Part shown: piece after piece, positions 6,239-6,556 of the stretch
How the letters are laid out: every line of letters begins with the position of its first letter
Position numbering within the stretch: position 1 is the first letter of the stretch
Assembly (NCBI GenBank): GCA_022705365.1
Contig: JAKJEP010000179.1
Location: 1-6,556, forward strand
DNA from: Planctomycetota bacterium
GTDB lineage: Bacteria; Planctomycetota; Phycisphaerae; Sedimentisphaerales; SM23-30
DNA length: 6,556 nucleotides
Direction: 5' to 3'
Made by a program: the position numbers and the translations under genes
Notes under the pieces: generated by a model
Seen by the model: only the letters and a program-made list of their open reading frames with translations
What the model was told of the DNA's origin: nothing
Databases searched by the model: none

Positions 6239-6261
6239 GACCGTCAAACGGTCGTTTTCTT
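6239..6261 (+). terminator. Intrinsic terminator of the Memo gene
   Basis: GACCGT (6239-6244), a three-base loop CAA, then ACGGTC (6248-6253): a perfect six-base-pair stem followed by GTTTTCTT (6254-6261). It begins seven bases after the Memo stop codon. It overlaps the 3' end of the convergent YeeE-like gene, whose stop codon (6244-6246) lies across the top of the stem and loop. On the minus strand no T-run follows, so it should act only rightward. Confidence 0.8.
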
Positions 6262-6556
6262 CGGTCTGGTAAGAAAGAGCACGATTGCTCCGACTCCCAC
6301 GATGGGTACCGTCCAGACGGTTCGGGTGGTGTTGGTGATCTCGAAGAGGGATTTCTTACCGTAATCGCCGATGGTTTCAAGCTGCTGGCCGAAATTCGGA
6401 TAAATCAGGATATAGGCCAGAGCGCCCACGAACATCCCTAAAACGGTTACCAGAGCGTCCAACCGTCCGGTAATGGCACACGCAAGGCCGGTACCGGGGC
6501 AATAGCCGGTCAGACCGAAACCGATTCCCAGCAGGGCACCGCCGATACTGACGGAG
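6244..6556 (-). CDS. YeeE/YedE-type sulfur-compound transporter subunit, C-terminal part
   Basis: The gene enters from the right edge on the minus strand and 103 codons are visible; its start is outside the window. The TTG at 6462 is an internal Leu codon, because the frame stays open to the edge. The visible part begins in a helix SIGGALLGIGFGLTG, followed by GYCPGTGLACAITGRLDALVTVLGMFVGALAYILIYP. GYCPGTG with its conserved Cys (codon 6501-6499) and the GRxDAL-x-G-x-xxGA pattern are the marks of YeeE/YedE membrane proteins; the characterised YeeE/TsuA imports thiosulfate through a chain of such cysteines. A polar stretch (NFGQQLETIGDYGKKSLFEITN) and a final helix WTVPIVGVGAIVLFLT with a basic tail follow. 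Many anaerobes encode two half-size YeeE proteins side by side, so a partner gene may lie beyond the right edge. Family is likely; thiosulfate as substrate is inference. Confidence 0.83.
   Translation of the reverse strand, partial: SVSIGGALLGIGFGLTGYCPGTGLACAITGRLDALVTVLGMFVGALAYILIYPNFGQQLETIGDYGKKSLFEITNTTRTVWTVPIVGVGAIVLFLTRPKKTTV

Noticed and set aside
6244..6462. Small 72-residue membrane protein starting at TTG 6462
   Set aside because: The frame stays open to the window edge and the upstream residues contain the GYCPGTG motif, so this is only the tail of a longer YeeE-type protein.

Overview
The window looks like chromosomal DNA of an anaerobic, glycan-degrading bacterium. The best guess is the Planctomycetota/Phycisphaerae-like group or a relative such as Lentisphaerota. 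This rests on the gene mix: a sodium:solute symporter next to a secreted glycoside hydrolase, a URO-D-like methyltransferase, a DUF401 permease, a lysine-type EF-P and a Memo-family protein. It also rests on protein style, because no rRNA or other phylogenetic marker beyond EF-P is present. No mobile element, CRISPR array, tRNA or rRNA was seen.

Layout. (1) Bases 1-2197, plus strand: the 3' end of an SSS-family sodium:solute symporter, followed after 6 nt by a secreted clan GH-A type glycoside hydrolase. The pair reads as a small uptake-plus-degradation unit and ends in a hairpin/T-run terminator. (2) Bases 2288-5209, minus strand: three genes that probably form one transcription unit, in the order efp (elongation factor P), a URO-D/MtaA-like corrinoid methyltransferase homologue, and a DUF401 multi-spanning permease of the ion-transporter type. 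(3) Bases 5210-5343: an AT-rich divergent intergenic region with a well-spaced sigma70-like promoter facing right. (4) Bases 5344-6231, plus strand: a Memo-family protein (AmmeMemoRadiSam system protein B), ending in a compact intrinsic terminator. (5) Bases 6244-6556, minus strand: the C-terminal part of a YeeE/YedE-type sulfur-compound transporter subunit, running off the right edge. Its stop codon lies inside the Memo terminator hairpin.

How the genes may work together. The symporter and hydrolase plausibly act on the same glycan: the enzyme is exported and the transporter brings in the released product. Coupling EF-P to a corrinoid-type methyltransferase homologue and an anion-type permease is not an obvious pathway. 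The methyltransferase-permease pair is the most interesting functional unknown. The Memo gene has neither of its usual partners (AMMECR1, radical SAM) inside the window.

Nothing here is clearly a new system. The points most worth following are the methyltransferase/DUF401 pair, the unpaired Memo gene, the Leu-Gly-Lys tip of EF-P, a perfect palindrome occupying the ribosome-binding position of the DUF401 gene, and the tight terminator/stop-codon overlaps at both convergent junctions.
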